64,000 nt of DNA from Leifsonia shinshuensis (GCF_013410375.1 NZ_JACCFL010000001.1:930001-994000); one strand, 5' to 3'; positions 16,609 to 24,868 are shown, counted from the stretch's first letter. The notes: a model not told the origin generated them from the sequence alone. Program-made: numbers and translations.

Positions 16609-17994
16609 ATGGGCAACGGTCCGTTCATGCAGGAACAGCCGCCGCAGGAGGTGCCGCCCGAACTCGACGCGGGAACCTCCGACCAACCGGGCCAGGAACG
16701 GACACGACGCGGTCCCCTGGCCCGGTTCTTCGGTGTCCTCGGTCCGGGTCTGGTGACAGGCGCTGCCGACGACGACCCCTCGGGCATCGCCACGTACTCG
16801 CAGGCCGGCGCGATGTACGGCAACAGCATGCTGTGGACGGTCCCGCTCACCCTTCCGCTGATGATGGCGGTGCAGGAGATCTGCGACCGGATGGCGCTCG
16901 CCTCCGGCGACAGCCTAGGGCGACTGATCCGCCGCCACTTCAGCCGCGGATTCCGGGTGGCCATCGGGGTGCTGCTCGTGTTCCTGATCGTGGCGAACGT
17001 CCTCAACATCGCCGCCGACCTGAACGCCATCGGCGAGGGGATGTACCTGCTCCACCTCGGGCCGGCCGTGATGTGGAGCGCGATCGCGGGCATCGTGATC
17101 GCGGTGGCGATCACCGGCGGATCCTTCGCGATGATCGGCCGCGTCTTCAAGTGGCTGTGCCTGGTGCTGCTGGTCTACATCGCCGTGCTGTTCGTCTCGC
17201 ACGTGAACTGGGCGGACGTGGGCCGCGGGCTCGTGGGCGTGGGGATGAAGCCGACGCCCGCCTTCCTCGGGCTGGTGGTCGGCGTGCTGGGCACGACGAT
17301 CAGCCCGTACATGTTCTTCTGGCAGTCGGCGCAGCGCGTCGAGGAGCTGCGCGCCGAGGAACGCGGCGGCGATCGGGCGCCCGCGCTCGAGGACCGCCCA
17401 CGATCCGAGGCACGGCGCAGGCTCCGCAACGGCCGGCTGGACGTCTTCACCGGCATGGCCTTCAGCGTGCTCATCATGTTCGCGATCATCGCCTCCTCCG
17501 CGGCCACGCTCGGCGCCCACCACACGGCGATCACGAGCGCCGCGGACGCCGCGAAGGCGCTTCAGCCGATCGCCGGGAGCTACGCGGGGATGCTCTTCGC
17601 GCTGGGCTTCATCGGCTCGGGCGTGCTGGCGGTGCCGGTGCTGGCCGCGTCCGGTGCGGCCGGGATGGCCGGTCTGCTGAACAAGGACTGGGGCCTGGAC
17701 CGCGGCGCGCGTCGGGCGCCCCTGTTCTACATCCTCCTGGCGCTCGGAATCATCGTGGGGACGATCCTCGCCGTCGCCGACAAGAACCCGATCGACCTGC
17801 TGGTGTTCTCGGCGATCGTGAACGGCATCGCCGCGGGGCCGTTCCTCATCGTCCTGATGCTGATCGCCCGCAGCCGGACGATCATGGGGGAGCACGTGAA
17901 CGGCCGACTGGCCAACGCGATGGGATGGATCGCCACCGCGGTCATGTGCGTCGCCGGCGCCTACGGGACGTGGTTCACGCTCGCGGGAGGATAG
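16609..17994 (+). CDS. NRAMP-superfamily divalent metal transporter, DPSG variant
   Basis: 461 residues with about 11 membrane helices. In canonical NRAMP Mn/Fe transporters helix 1 carries DPGN and helix 6 carries MPHN. Here helix 1 reads DDDPSG (residues 54-59) and helix 6 reads SPYM (about 232-235), so the helix-6 methionine that selects transition metals is missing. This resembles the divergent NRAMP-related branch, which includes magnesium transporters; calling it a Mn transporter would be unsafe. A hydrophilic Arg/Glu-rich insert lies in a cytosolic loop near 245-275. The gene starts 2 nt after the CDGSH stop. Confidence 0.8.
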   Translation: MGNGPFMQEQPPQEVPPELDAGTSDQPGQERTRRGPLARFFGVLGPGLVTGAADDDPSGIATYSQAGAMYGNSMLWTVPLTLPLMMAVQEICDRMALASGDSLGRLIRRHFSRGFRVAIGVLLVFLIVANVLNIAADLNAIGEGMYLLHLGPAVMWSAIAGIVIAVAITGGSFAMIGRVFKWLCLVLLVYIAVLFVSHVNWADVGRGLVGVGMKPTPAFLGLVVGVLGTTISPYMFFWQSAQRVEELRAEERGGDRAPALEDRPRSEARRRLRNGRLDVFTGMAFSVLIMFAIIASSAATLGAHHTAITSAADAAKALQPIAGSYAGMLFALGFIGSGVLAVPVLAASGAAGMAGLLNKDWGLDRGARRAPLFYILLALGIIVGTILAVADKNPIDLLVFSAIVNGIAAGPFLIVLMLIARSRTIMGEHVNGRLANAMGWIATAVMCVAGAYGTWFTLAGG

Positions 17995-18010
17995 GACGGG
18001 ACGAGCAGGC

Positions 18011-18898
18011 ATGTTCGAGGGATTCGTCGAGGAGGACATCGACGTCGGCGACGCGGTCATCCATGTGCGGCACGGCGGCGACGGGCCGCCCGTCGTCCTG
18101 CTGCACGGACACCCGCGGACGGGCGCGACCTGGCATCGCGTCGCGCCGCTGCTCGTCCGGCGGGGCTACCGGGTGGTCGTGCCGGATCTGCGCGGCTACG
18201 GCCGTTCGACGGCCCCTGAGCCGCGACCGGATCACGCGCAGGCCTCGAAGCGGGCGATGGCGGAGGACGTCGTCGCCCTGATGCGGGAGCTCGGCCACGA
18301 GCGGTTCCTGCTGGCCGGCCACGACCGCGGCAGCTATGTCGCGTTCCGGCTGGCCATGGACCACCCGGAGGCCGTTCCCGCGGTCGCACTGCTCGACTGC
18401 ATCCCGATCGTGGAGCACCTGGAGCGGATCACGCCCGCGTTCGCGACCGCCTGGTACCACTGGTTCTTCTTCGCCCAGCCGGACCTGCCGGAGCGCGTCA
18501 TCTCGGCCGACCCGGACGCCTGGTACGGCGGCGATCCGGTTCTGATGGGTGCGGAGAACTTCGCGGAGCGACGCCGGGCGATCCACGATCCGCGGGTGGT
18601 GCGCGCGATGCTCGAGGACTACCGCGCCGGGCTCGGCGTCGACCGGCTCGCCGAGGAGGCCGACCGCGCGGCCGGCCGCCGACTCCGGATGCCGCTGCTC
18701 GTGCTCTGGTCGAGCCGGGACGACCTGGAGGAGCTGTTCGGCGACCCCCTGGCGATCTGGCGCGACTGGGCCGTACAGGTCTCAGGCCGTCCGATCGAGT
18801 CGGGGCATCACCTGGCGGAGGAAGCGCCGGTCGAGCTGACGGACGCCCTGGCCGGCTTTTTCGAGGGCGCGGGCGTCAGGGGTGCAGCACGACCTTGA
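18011..18898 (+). CDS. Alpha/beta hydrolase, haloacetate-dehalogenase-like
   Basis: 295 residues. Motifs: HGHPRTG oxyanion loop (32-38), nucleophile Asp105 in GHDRG, and a late GHHLAEE histidine. An Asp nucleophile separates dehalogenases and epoxide hydrolases from Ser esterases. WYHWFF matches the His/Trp halide pocket of fluoroacetate dehalogenases, but the second substrate-carboxylate Arg of that family (DRxxR) is replaced by Tyr109. A different acid or epoxide substrate is therefore possible. It lies 16 nt after the NRAMP-like gene, probably in the same operon, and its 3' end overlaps the convergent dehydrogenase remnant. Confidence 0.75.
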   Translation: MFEGFVEEDIDVGDAVIHVRHGGDGPPVVLLHGHPRTGATWHRVAPLLVRRGYRVVVPDLRGYGRSTAPEPRPDHAQASKRAMAEDVVALMRELGHERFLLAGHDRGSYVAFRLAMDHPEAVPAVALLDCIPIVEHLERITPAFATAWYHWFFFAQPDLPERVISADPDAWYGGDPVLMGAENFAERRRAIHDPRVVRAMLEDYRAGLGVDRLAEEADRAAGRRLRMPLLVLWSSRDDLEELFGDPLAIWRDWAVQVSGRPIESGHHLAEEAPVELTDALAGFFEGAGVRGAARP

Positions 18899-19052
18899 CG
18901 CAGCCGTCCTTCTTGTCGCGGAACAGCTCGTACAGCTCCGGCGCCTTCTCGAGGTCCGCCGACCAGATGCCGGCCGCGAAATCGTAGCCGCGGACGAGCA
19001 GCGCGAGAGAGTCGTCGAGTCCGCGGCGGCCGGTGTCGCGTGCTGTCATCAT
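18876..19052 (-). pseudogene. Orphan C-terminal piece of a zinc alcohol dehydrogenase
   Basis: A 58-residue reading frame whose last half (PELYELFRDKKDGCVKVVLHP) matches the C-terminal end of medium-chain zinc alcohol/formaldehyde dehydrogenases, while the catalytic and most of the NAD-binding domain are missing. Its ATGATG start overlaps the stop of the preceding small gene (TGA at 19049-19051), and its end overlaps the convergent hydrolase by 23 nt. Most likely a deletion remnant; translation by coupling cannot be excluded. Confidence 0.5.
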
Positions 19053-19309
19053 TCCGCGGAGAGGCCGTCGCGCACGTCGGTGGCCACGAGGGCGAGCGCG
19101 GCCGCGAGGCAGTCCGCCCGTCGGGTCTCCGCATGTCCGCCGCGCAGCAGCATCACCTCGAACCCGGCGGCGTCCTGCTCGATGTAGGCGAGGGTGTCCG
19201 GCGAGCCGGAACCCGGGAAACGGTTGCCGCAGACGCGCCAGGTGCGGTCGGTCAGCGCGACGAAGTCGAGCTCGTCCGGGATGGGAGTCCCTTCGTAGGA
19301 CATCAACAT
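19049..19309 (-). CDS. Small hypothetical protein
   Basis: 86 residues starting MLMSYEGTP. The ATG at 19309 has GAAGGGAG upstream. Sequence is soluble and mixed alpha/beta, with a central GNRFPGSGSPDTLAYIEQ and FEVMLLRGG, and a helical C-terminus that includes RRADCLAAALALVATDV. I do not recognise a domain. Its stop overlaps the start of the dehydrogenase remnant. Confidence 0.6.
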   Translation of the reverse strand: MLMSYEGTPIPDELDFVALTDRTWRVCGNRFPGSGSPDTLAYIEQDAAGFEVMLLRGGHAETRRADCLAAALALVATDVRDGLSAE

Positions 19310-19437
19310 GGTGCGACTCCCTTCGTCGCCGTTCCTGCCCCCACTGAAGTCGCGCCCGCGGTTGTCGGGCAGGGGTTGACACGGAGGAGCCGCGGGGCCG
19401 AGGTTCGTTTCCGGTGGAAGAATCCCGGAGGGAGCCG

Positions 19438-20199
19438 ATGGTGACGGTGGAGTCGGCGCGCGGGCGTTCCCGTCCGGCTCCCACGATGGTCGTGACGTTC
19501 GACAACGGCCACGGAGGCGGTTCGGCGGACACTGTTCTCCTGCTGCACGGCATCGGCGTCAGCTCGCGGTACTTCCACCGGCTCGCGCTCGAGCTCGCCA
19601 AGGGCCGCCGCGTGATCGCCGTGGACCTGCCCGGCTTCGGGCGCGCCCCGAAGCCGGGGCGTCCCCTGACCGTGGAGGACTTCGCCGGAGTGGTGGCGTC
19701 GTTCCTCGACGCCGAAGACATCGGTCCTGTCGTGGTCGTGGGCCACTCCATGGGCGCCCAGATCGCCACGCGGCTGGCACGGAGCCGCACCGACCTCGTG
19801 ACCGCGGTCGTGCTGCTCGGGCCGGTGATGCCGCCCGCGGACGCGACGCCGGTCCGTGCGGCGGCCCGGCTGCTGATCGACACGCTCCGGGAGAGCCCGC
19901 ACAGCAACGCGCTCGTGTTCACCGACTACCTCCGGTGCGGACCGCGCTGGTATCTGGCGGTGCTCCCCTCGATGCTCGCCTACCGCGTCGAGGACGACCT
20001 GCCGGCGCTGGAGGTGCCGGTCACGGTGGCCCGCGGTGAGCGCGACCCGATCGCACGCGCCGGCTGGGCGCGCGCGATCGCCTCCCTGGCCCCGGCCGGC
20101 CGCCTCCTGGAGGTGCCGCGCGCCCCGCATGTGGTCATGCTCAGTCATCCCCGCGCGATCGCCCGGGAGATCCGTCGCCTGCGCCCTCCCGGAGCGTGA
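19438..20199 (+). CDS. Alpha/beta hydrolase (serine type)
   Basis: 253 residues with HGIG (37-40), the nucleophile elbow GHSMGAQ (Ser104) and a late APHVV histidine. This is the general esterase/lipase/C-C hydrolase fold, and the substrate is not deducible. The ATG at 19438 follows CGGAGGGAG closely and is preferred over the in-frame GTG at 19414. The last 59 nt overlap the convergent YihY gene, where both frames remain open. Confidence 0.8.
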   Translation: MVTVESARGRSRPAPTMVVTFDNGHGGGSADTVLLLHGIGVSSRYFHRLALELAKGRRVIAVDLPGFGRAPKPGRPLTVEDFAGVVASFLDAEDIGPVVVVGHSMGAQIATRLARSRTDLVTAVVLLGPVMPPADATPVRAAARLLIDTLRESPHSNALVFTDYLRCGPRWYLAVLPSMLAYRVEDDLPALEVPVTVARGERDPIARAGWARAIASLAPAGRLLEVPRAPHVVMLSHPRAIAREIRRLRPPGA

Positions 20200-21226
20200 C
20201 CGACTCGGCGATCAGCGCCTGCTCCTTCCTGAGCGACTTCTCGCTCAGGCGGGTGTCGCGGGGCGGCAGCTGGATGGTCTCCTCGGCCGCCATCCCGGCC
20301 TGCAGCTGGCGGCCGCGCTCGGTCTCCGCGTCCAGCTCGGCGCCGAACAGGAGGGCGATGTTGGCGATCCACACCCAGAGCAGGAAGACGATCACGCCCG
20401 CGAGCGGGCCGTACACCCGGGAGTAGTTGGCGAACGTCGCCACGTACAGCCCGAACAGCAACGTGGCGATCGCAAGGATGAGGATCGCGACGATCGCCCC
20501 CATGCTGATCCAGCGGAACTTCGGCTGCCGCGTGTTCGGCGCGAAGTAGTACAGCACCGCGATGATGACGATGACGACGACGAGCATCACCGGCCACTTG
20601 ACGATCTCCCACACCGTCTGCGGCGTCGAGCCGAGGCCCAACGCGCCCCCGACCGCTTTCGTGACGGGGCCGGAGACGACGAGCATGAGCGTCACGATCG
20701 CCACGAGGACCAGCGAGATCACGGTGACCAGCAGCTGCTGCGGCTTCAGCTTCCAGAACGGCCGGCCCTCGTCGATCTCGTAGATGCGGTTCATCGCGCG
20801 GGAGAACGCTCCGATGTAGCCCGACGCCGACCAGATCGCGAGGACGACGCCGGCCACGAGCGCGATGCCGGAGGCGGGCGAGTGCGCGGCGTTCTGGAGC
20901 GGGCCCTGCAGCAGCGTGGCGGTATCGCCCGGTGCGACCTGCTTCAGGATGTCGACGAGCTGGGTCGTCGCGGACTTCCCCTGGCCGAGGACGCCCAGCA
21001 ACGACACGAGCGCCAGGAGGCCGGGAAAGAGCGAGAGGACGGCGTAGTAGGTGAGGGACGCGGCGATGTCGGTGCACTTGTCGTTGCTGAACTCGCGCAG
21101 CGTCCGCTTGAACACGATCCTCCAGGAGCTGCGGTGCAGCTTCGGCGGGCTGTCGGGCTTGCGGGGGTCGTCGGGGGAGGGGGCGTCGGCCAGGCGCTGG
21201 CTGGCTCCGATGTCGTCGTCGCTCAT
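20141..21226 (-). CDS. YihY/BrkB-family inner-membrane protein
   Basis: 361 residues with six hydrophobic segments. A typical core is CTDIAASLTYYAVLSLFPGLLAL near 50-72, and RVYGPLAGVIVFLLWVW lies before the last helix. The hydrophilic C-terminal tail carries RDTRLSEKSLRKEQAL. YihY proteins are widespread membrane proteins without a settled biochemical role, although once annotated as ribonuclease BN. The ATG at 21226 follows AAGGAG. Direct repeats lie in its leader. Confidence 0.9.
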   Translation of the reverse strand: MSDDDIGASQRLADAPSPDDPRKPDSPPKLHRSSWRIVFKRTLREFSNDKCTDIAASLTYYAVLSLFPGLLALVSLLGVLGQGKSATTQLVDILKQVAPGDTATLLQGPLQNAAHSPASGIALVAGVVLAIWSASGYIGAFSRAMNRIYEIDEGRPFWKLKPQQLLVTVISLVLVAIVTLMLVVSGPVTKAVGGALGLGSTPQTVWEIVKWPVMLVVVIVIIAVLYYFAPNTRQPKFRWISMGAIVAILILAIATLLFGLYVATFANYSRVYGPLAGVIVFLLWVWIANIALLFGAELDAETERGRQLQAGMAAEETIQLPPRDTRLSEKSLRKEQALIAESVTLREGAGDGSPGRSRGDD

Positions 21227-21239
21227 CAGGTCGCTCCTT

Positions 21240-21271
21240 ATGTGTTCGTGTTGTCATGTGTTCGTGTCGTC
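21240..21271 (-). repeat. Two 16-bp direct repeats in the yihY leader
   Basis: ATGTGTTCGTGTTGTC (21240-21255) is followed immediately by ATGTGTTCGTGTCGTC (21256-21271), one mismatch, as read on the + strand. They end 13 nt upstream of the yihY start and straddle the region where its promoter or 5' leader should be. Confidence 0.7.
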
Positions 21272-21299
21272 GATGGGGGGTTCGGGTCCCCGTCGGGGA

Positions 21300-21341
21300 A
21301 TAAGAACGGCGCGGCGCCGGCCGAAGCCCGCGCCGCGCCGT
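21300..21341 (-). terminator. Rho-independent terminator of the DUF3618/Holin-X operon
   Basis: A perfect 12-bp GC stem (21306-21317 with 21330-21341) has a 12-nt loop and, on the minus strand, runs into TTCTTA. It lies 14 nt after the stop of the last gene of the minus-strand operon and before yihY. Confidence 0.8.
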
Positions 21342-21355
21342 CGTCCTGACCTCGG

Positions 21356-21967
21356 TCAGGCGTCCTGCACGCGCTGCCCCGCGTCCTGGGCGTCGTCCGC
21401 GACGTCGGCGGCCCGGTCGGCTGCCTCGGCCCTGACCGTCTCGACCGACTCCTGCGCAGTCTGCTTCACGGCCTCCACCGCCTCCTGTGCCGGCTCCTTG
21501 AGGTCGTTCGCGATCTCCTTGCCGACGTCCGCGGCCTCCTGAAGCAGCGGCTGCGCGGCGTCCTTGGCCTTCGCGGCGAGCTCCTGCTCCTTCTCGCTGG
21601 CGGGGATCAGGGAGGCCGCGAGCAGGCCGACGCCGAAGGCGATCAGCCCGACCGCGACCGGGCTGCCCTGCGCCTTGGCGACGACGCGGCGGCCGGCCTC
21701 GGCAGTGGCGTCCTTCGCGTCATCGAGGGCGTCGCCGGCCCGGGAGGCGACGGAGGCGTCCGAACGCCCGTAGTAGGAGTACTCGTCCTCCTCGTCGGAC
21801 CCCATGATGTGCTGGGTGAAGGAGCGAAACGCGCCCTTCACCTTGCGCTTCTGCCGGTCGGCGATCTTGCTCGGGGTGACCTTGTCGGCCAGGGCGTCGA
21901 CGTCGCCGCTGAGGTTGCGGCGGGTGTTCTCGATCTCGGCGCGGATCACGTCGGGGTTGTCGGTCAT
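21356..21967 (-). CDS. DUF3618-domain membrane-associated protein
   Basis: 203 residues. The N-terminus TDNPDVIRAEIENTRRNLSGDVDAL is the DUF3618 signature. A hydrophobic helix (GLIAFGVGLLAASL) near 105-125 is followed by a long Ala/Glu/Lys-rich coiled coil. The role of the domain is unknown; it recurs beside Holin-X genes in actinobacteria. The ATG overlaps the preceding stop (ATGA), so the gene is coupled to it. Confidence 0.85.
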   Translation of the reverse strand: MTDNPDVIRAEIENTRRNLSGDVDALADKVTPSKIADRQKRKVKGAFRSFTQHIMGSDEEDEYSYYGRSDASVASRAGDALDDAKDATAEAGRRVVAKAQGSPVAVGLIAFGVGLLAASLIPASEKEQELAAKAKDAAQPLLQEAADVGKEIANDLKEPAQEAVEAVKQTAQESVETVRAEAADRAADVADDAQDAGQRVQDA

Positions 21968-22380
21968 CGGTTCTCTCCGTTTCGCTTCAGAGTCTCGGGG
22001 AACTCTTTGACCGTCTCGACGGTCTGCGGCATCCCCTTCACCGCCTTGAGCTGATTGCGGCCGACCAGGTACAGGATCAGCGCGACGACGGCCCAGATGA
22101 TCGCCACGACGACTCCGGACCAGGCGTTGCCCATCAGGTAGCCCAGCGCCCACCAGAGCGCGATGGACAGGAAGAGCACCGCCATCAGGGCGGCGTATCC
22201 GGCGCCGCCGAGCAGGCCGGCGCCCTTCCCGGTGCGGGTGGCGGTCTCCTTCAGCTCGGCCTTGGCGAGCTCGACCTCCTGCCGGACGAGCGTGGACAGG
22301 TCGCGGCTCACCTCGGCGAGCAGGTCGCCCAGCGATTCCCGTTCCGCCCGCCGCTCCGAGGGAGTGGGTTGGTCGGTCAC
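21964..22380 (-). CDS. Phage-holin-3-like (Holin-X) membrane protein
   Basis: 138 residues from GTG 22380, which overlaps the upstream TGA (GTGA) and has GGGAGG before it. After a hydrophilic helix (LGDLLAEVSRDLSTLVRQEVELAKAEL) come two membrane helices with the pattern of actinobacterial 'holin superfamily III' proteins. Despite the name these are chromosomal envelope proteins, not lysis genes; no phage genes are nearby. Confidence 0.8.
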   Translation of the reverse strand: MTDQPTPSERRAERESLGDLLAEVSRDLSTLVRQEVELAKAELKETATRTGKGAGLLGGAGYAALMAVLFLSIALWWALGYLMGNAWSGVVVAIIWAVVALILYLVGRNQLKAVKGMPQTVETVKEFPETLKRNGENR

Positions 22381-23159
22381 AGCGAGCCTCCCGGGCGGGG
22401 GCCGCCGGTGGAGTCGCCCGGGGCGGTCCCACCGAGGGCTCCGCCCATCGTGCCGCCCGGGATGGCGCTGCCGGCGGCCGGCAGACCAGTGGTGGGGGCG
22501 CCGGCAGCCGGCGCTCCCGACGATCCCACCGAGTGCGCACCCGCCCCCTGCTGGTCGTCCCCGGACGCGAGAGCCCGGGTCAGCCGGCCGGCGAGCACAC
22601 CGGTCAGGGCGGCCGCGGCGATGAAGGTCCCCGGGTTGCGGCGGGCGTACGACTTTACCTCCCGCAGCAGCGAGCCCGGATCGCGCTCGCCGAGCCAGCG
22701 AGCGACCGAGTGCGTGCGCTCCGCCGCCTGTCCGACGATGTCGCTGGCGACGCCCTGCTGCTGCGACGCGGACGACATCTGCGCCAGCTCGTCGCCGATG
22801 CTCCGGAGGCCGTCGGCGACCCGCTGCTGCTGGATCGCGGCCTGCTCGCGCAGTTCCTGCTGGGTCTGGCGGTAGAGGTCCTGCGCTTGCGCCTTCGTCT
22901 CGTGCGCGACCTCCCGCGCCTCGTCCTTCGCGACGCCCGCGACGTCCGCGGCCGCGTCCTTGGCCGAGTCGGCGACCCGTGCCGCCTCCTCCTTGGCGAC
23001 GTCGGTCTTGCCCGCGCCGGCGTCGCCCGGTGCGGTGGCCGTTCCCATGGCCGCCGTGCCCGGAGCGGCGGGGCCGCGATACGTCGCGGGCGCGCTGGTG
23101 GTCTGGCGTGTGCTGTCGAACACCGGCGTTCCGCCGTATTCGTCCTCCGAGTTCGTCAT
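22377..23159 (-). CDS. Coiled-coil membrane protein, first gene of the envelope-stress operon
   Basis: 260 residues from ATG 23159 with AAAGGGAG upstream; an upstream ATG at 23201 is less likely. Residues 45-165 are a long Ala/Lys/Glu/Gln coiled coil (DSAKDAAADVAGVAKDEARE), followed by 'ER....WLGERDPGSLLREVKSYARRNPGTF', one membrane helix and a Gly/Pro/Ala-rich disordered tail. No catalytic motif is visible. It overlaps the Holin-X gene by 4 nt. Confidence 0.7.
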   Translation of the reverse strand: MTNSEDEYGGTPVFDSTRQTTSAPATYRGPAAPGTAAMGTATAPGDAGAGKTDVAKEEAARVADSAKDAAADVAGVAKDEAREVAHETKAQAQDLYRQTQQELREQAAIQQQRVADGLRSIGDELAQMSSASQQQGVASDIVGQAAERTHSVARWLGERDPGSLLREVKSYARRNPGTFIAAAALTGVLAGRLTRALASGDDQQGAGAHSVGSSGAPAAGAPTTGLPAAGSAIPGGTMGGALGGTAPGDSTGGPRPGGSL

Positions 23160-23274
23160 CCTCGGCTCTCCCTTTCGCTCGTCGAGTGTGGTGGCGTCCA
23201 TACATCCACGCGAGGCGAAAGGGTTTCAGTGGATTGACACGACCCCGCGGCCGGAGGATACGCGCGGGACCCGG

Positions 23275-24441
23275 TCACCGCTCGGTCCGCGGTTCGTCCT
23301 CCGCTTCCGCCTCGGCGGCTCGCGGCGCGGCCCCGCGCGAGACCCGGACCATCGCCGAGATCATCGCGTTCCCGACGGCGATCAGGGGCACGGCGAAGAG
23401 CGCGCCGGGCACTCCGGCCAGGCCGGTGCCCGCCGCGACACCGACGACGACCGCGAGCGGATGGACCTTGACCGCGCCGCCGACCAGCAGGGGCTGCATG
23501 ACGTGGGCCTCCAGGAGATGCACCACGAGCACGCCGGCGAGCATGATCAGTGCCTGGACGGGCCCGGCGAAGACCAGGGCAATGGCCACGGCGATGATGC
23601 CGGAGACGATCGCGCCGATGACCGGGATGAACGAGAACAGCAGCACGATGACGCCGATCGGGATCGCGAGCGGCAGGCCCAGGAAGAACGCCACGAGTCC
23701 GATCCCGACGCCGTTCACCGCCGCGACCAGGATCTGCACGCGCACGAAGCTCGTGAGGGTGCGCCACCCGGCGGCCCCTCCCGCCTGCAGGGCCGGCTGG
23801 CCGCCGCGGGGGAGGAGCCCGGTGATCCACCGCCAGATGCCGGCGCCGTCGATCAGGATGAAGATGGTCGCGAACAGGGCGATCAGCGCGTCGGCGAGGA
23901 TGCGTCCGGTGGTGGAGCCGACCCGCAGAGCGCCGCCGATCAGCGCTCCGCTGTCCTTCTGCGCGTAGACGCCGGCGTCGTGGAGGTAACCGGCGAACTG
24001 CGTGTCGCTGATGTTCCACGGCGGTTGGCGCAGCGCGTCCCGAGCCCGGTTGTAGGCGGCGACCGATTCCTGCTCGAGGTGCGGCAGGCCCGCGCGCACC
24101 TGCCACGTCACCAGAGCGATGAGGCCGGCGACGATTCCGGCGAACGCGAGCAGGCACACGAGGATCGCCGCCCACGTGGGCCACCGATGCCGGATCAGCC
24201 CGGCGACCGCCGGCTGGAGGAGCGCGGCCACGAGGAGCGCGACCAGCACCGGGACCACGATCTCGTGGAACGTGAACACCAGGTAGACGACGACCCCGGC
24301 GAGCGCGAGGATGGCGAGCAGCCGCCAGGACCACTCGGAGGCGGTGCGGACGCCCGACGGGACGGACGACGCGCGAACCGGGCGGGACGTGCGATCCCTG
24401 CGGGACGTGCGATCCGTGTGGGACGTCTCTGGGGAGTCCAC
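23275..24441 (-). CDS. AI-2E-family (PerM) transporter
   Basis: About 388 residues from GTG 24441, with eight hydrophobic helices and the family's signature block: LLFSFIPVIGAIVSGIIAV, then HLLEAHVMQPLLVG. Members export small molecules or sodium; the AI-2 link is shown only for a few. The start is uncertain because an in-frame ORF extends to 24552. The GTG lies 4 nt after the stop of a small upstream frame, which would allow coupling. The N-terminal hydrophilic tail contains six-residue repeats (TDRTSR, RDRTSR). Confidence 0.8.
   Translation of the reverse strand: MDSPETSHTDRTSRRDRTSRPVRASSVPSGVRTASEWSWRLLAILALAGVVVYLVFTFHEIVVPVLVALLVAALLQPAVAGLIRHRWPTWAAILVCLLAFAGIVAGLIALVTWQVRAGLPHLEQESVAAYNRARDALRQPPWNISDTQFAGYLHDAGVYAQKDSGALIGGALRVGSTTGRILADALIALFATIFILIDGAGIWRWITGLLPRGGQPALQAGGAAGWRTLTSFVRVQILVAAVNGVGIGLVAFFLGLPLAIPIGVIVLLFSFIPVIGAIVSGIIAVAIALVFAGPVQALIMLAGVLVVHLLEAHVMQPLLVGGAVKVHPLAVVVGVAAGTGLAGVPGALFAVPLIAVGNAMISAMVRVSRGAAPRAAEAEAEDEPRTER
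24382..24435. repeat. 18-bp tandem repeat in the 5' part of the AI-2E-family gene
   Basis: Units at 24382-24399 and 24400-24417 (GCGGGACGTGCGATCC plus two bases) differ at one base, and a third, degenerate unit follows at 24418-24435. The period keeps frame and encodes hexapeptides (T/R)DRTSR in the cytosolic tail. Confidence 0.7.
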
Positions 24442-24445
24442 CTTG

Positions 24446-24640
24446 TCACCCGTCTTCCCGGGGCGAGCCGAACACGACCGCGAGGGTCGCTCCCGGGCTG
24501 GGGGACATGCACGGCGTGCCGGACAGCAGTCCGCGCGCGCTGGACGCAGCAACGACGATCGGCGGGATCACGGCGGCGTCGGCGCCGGCTGCCGCAGATC
24601 CACCGCGCTTCGTGGGTCGGTGAAGCACTGAAAGTGTCAT
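24446..24640 (-). CDS. Possible small protein upstream of the AI-2E-family gene
   Basis: 64 residues (MTLSVLHRPTKRGG...). An ATG at 24640 is preceded by GGAATCGGGAA. It ends 4 nt before the AI-2E GTG, which suits translational coupling. There are no recognisable domains; composition is Ala/Gly/Pro-rich with a moderately hydrophobic centre. It could equally be an untranslated leader. Confidence 0.25.
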   Translation of the reverse strand: MTLSVLHRPTKRGGSAAAGADAAVIPPIVVAASSARGLLSGTPCMSPSPGATLAVVFGSPREDG

Positions 24641-24667
24641 GTTCCCGATTCCAAGCGCTCGCCGGGC

Positions 24668-24868
24668 TCAGCTCAACCCCCTTGCGCACGCGGTGCACCG
24701 GTGACGGCGGTGCGTCCCCGTCAGCCCGTCCCTCGGGATGCGGCTGGTTCCCCGGCCCGCGTCAACCGCCGGTCGCGGGCGATCAGCAGGGTTCTGCCGC
24801 CCCTTCGCGTCGGCCGCCGGTTTCTCGTTGTCGTCGTTCCGGGGCGTGGTGGTGGTGCCGGTCACCAT
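24668..24868 (-). CDS. Possible small hydrophilic protein
   Basis: 66 residues starting MVTGTTTTPRNDD, with AAGGAG 6 nt before the ATG at 24868. Sequence is disordered, rich in Asp, Arg, Pro and Thr, and ends HRCTACARGLS. The rest of the 600-bp interval between the AI-2E gene and dps shows no gene. The good ribosome binding site is the main support. Confidence 0.4.
   Translation of the reverse strand: MVTGTTTTPRNDDNEKPAADAKGRQNPADRPRPAVDAGRGTSRIPRDGLTGTHRRHRCTACARGLS

Noticed and set aside
21964..22380. Prophage holin
   Set aside because: The Holin-X family name is historical; there is no lysin, capsid or integrase nearby and the gene is in a chromosomal envelope operon.
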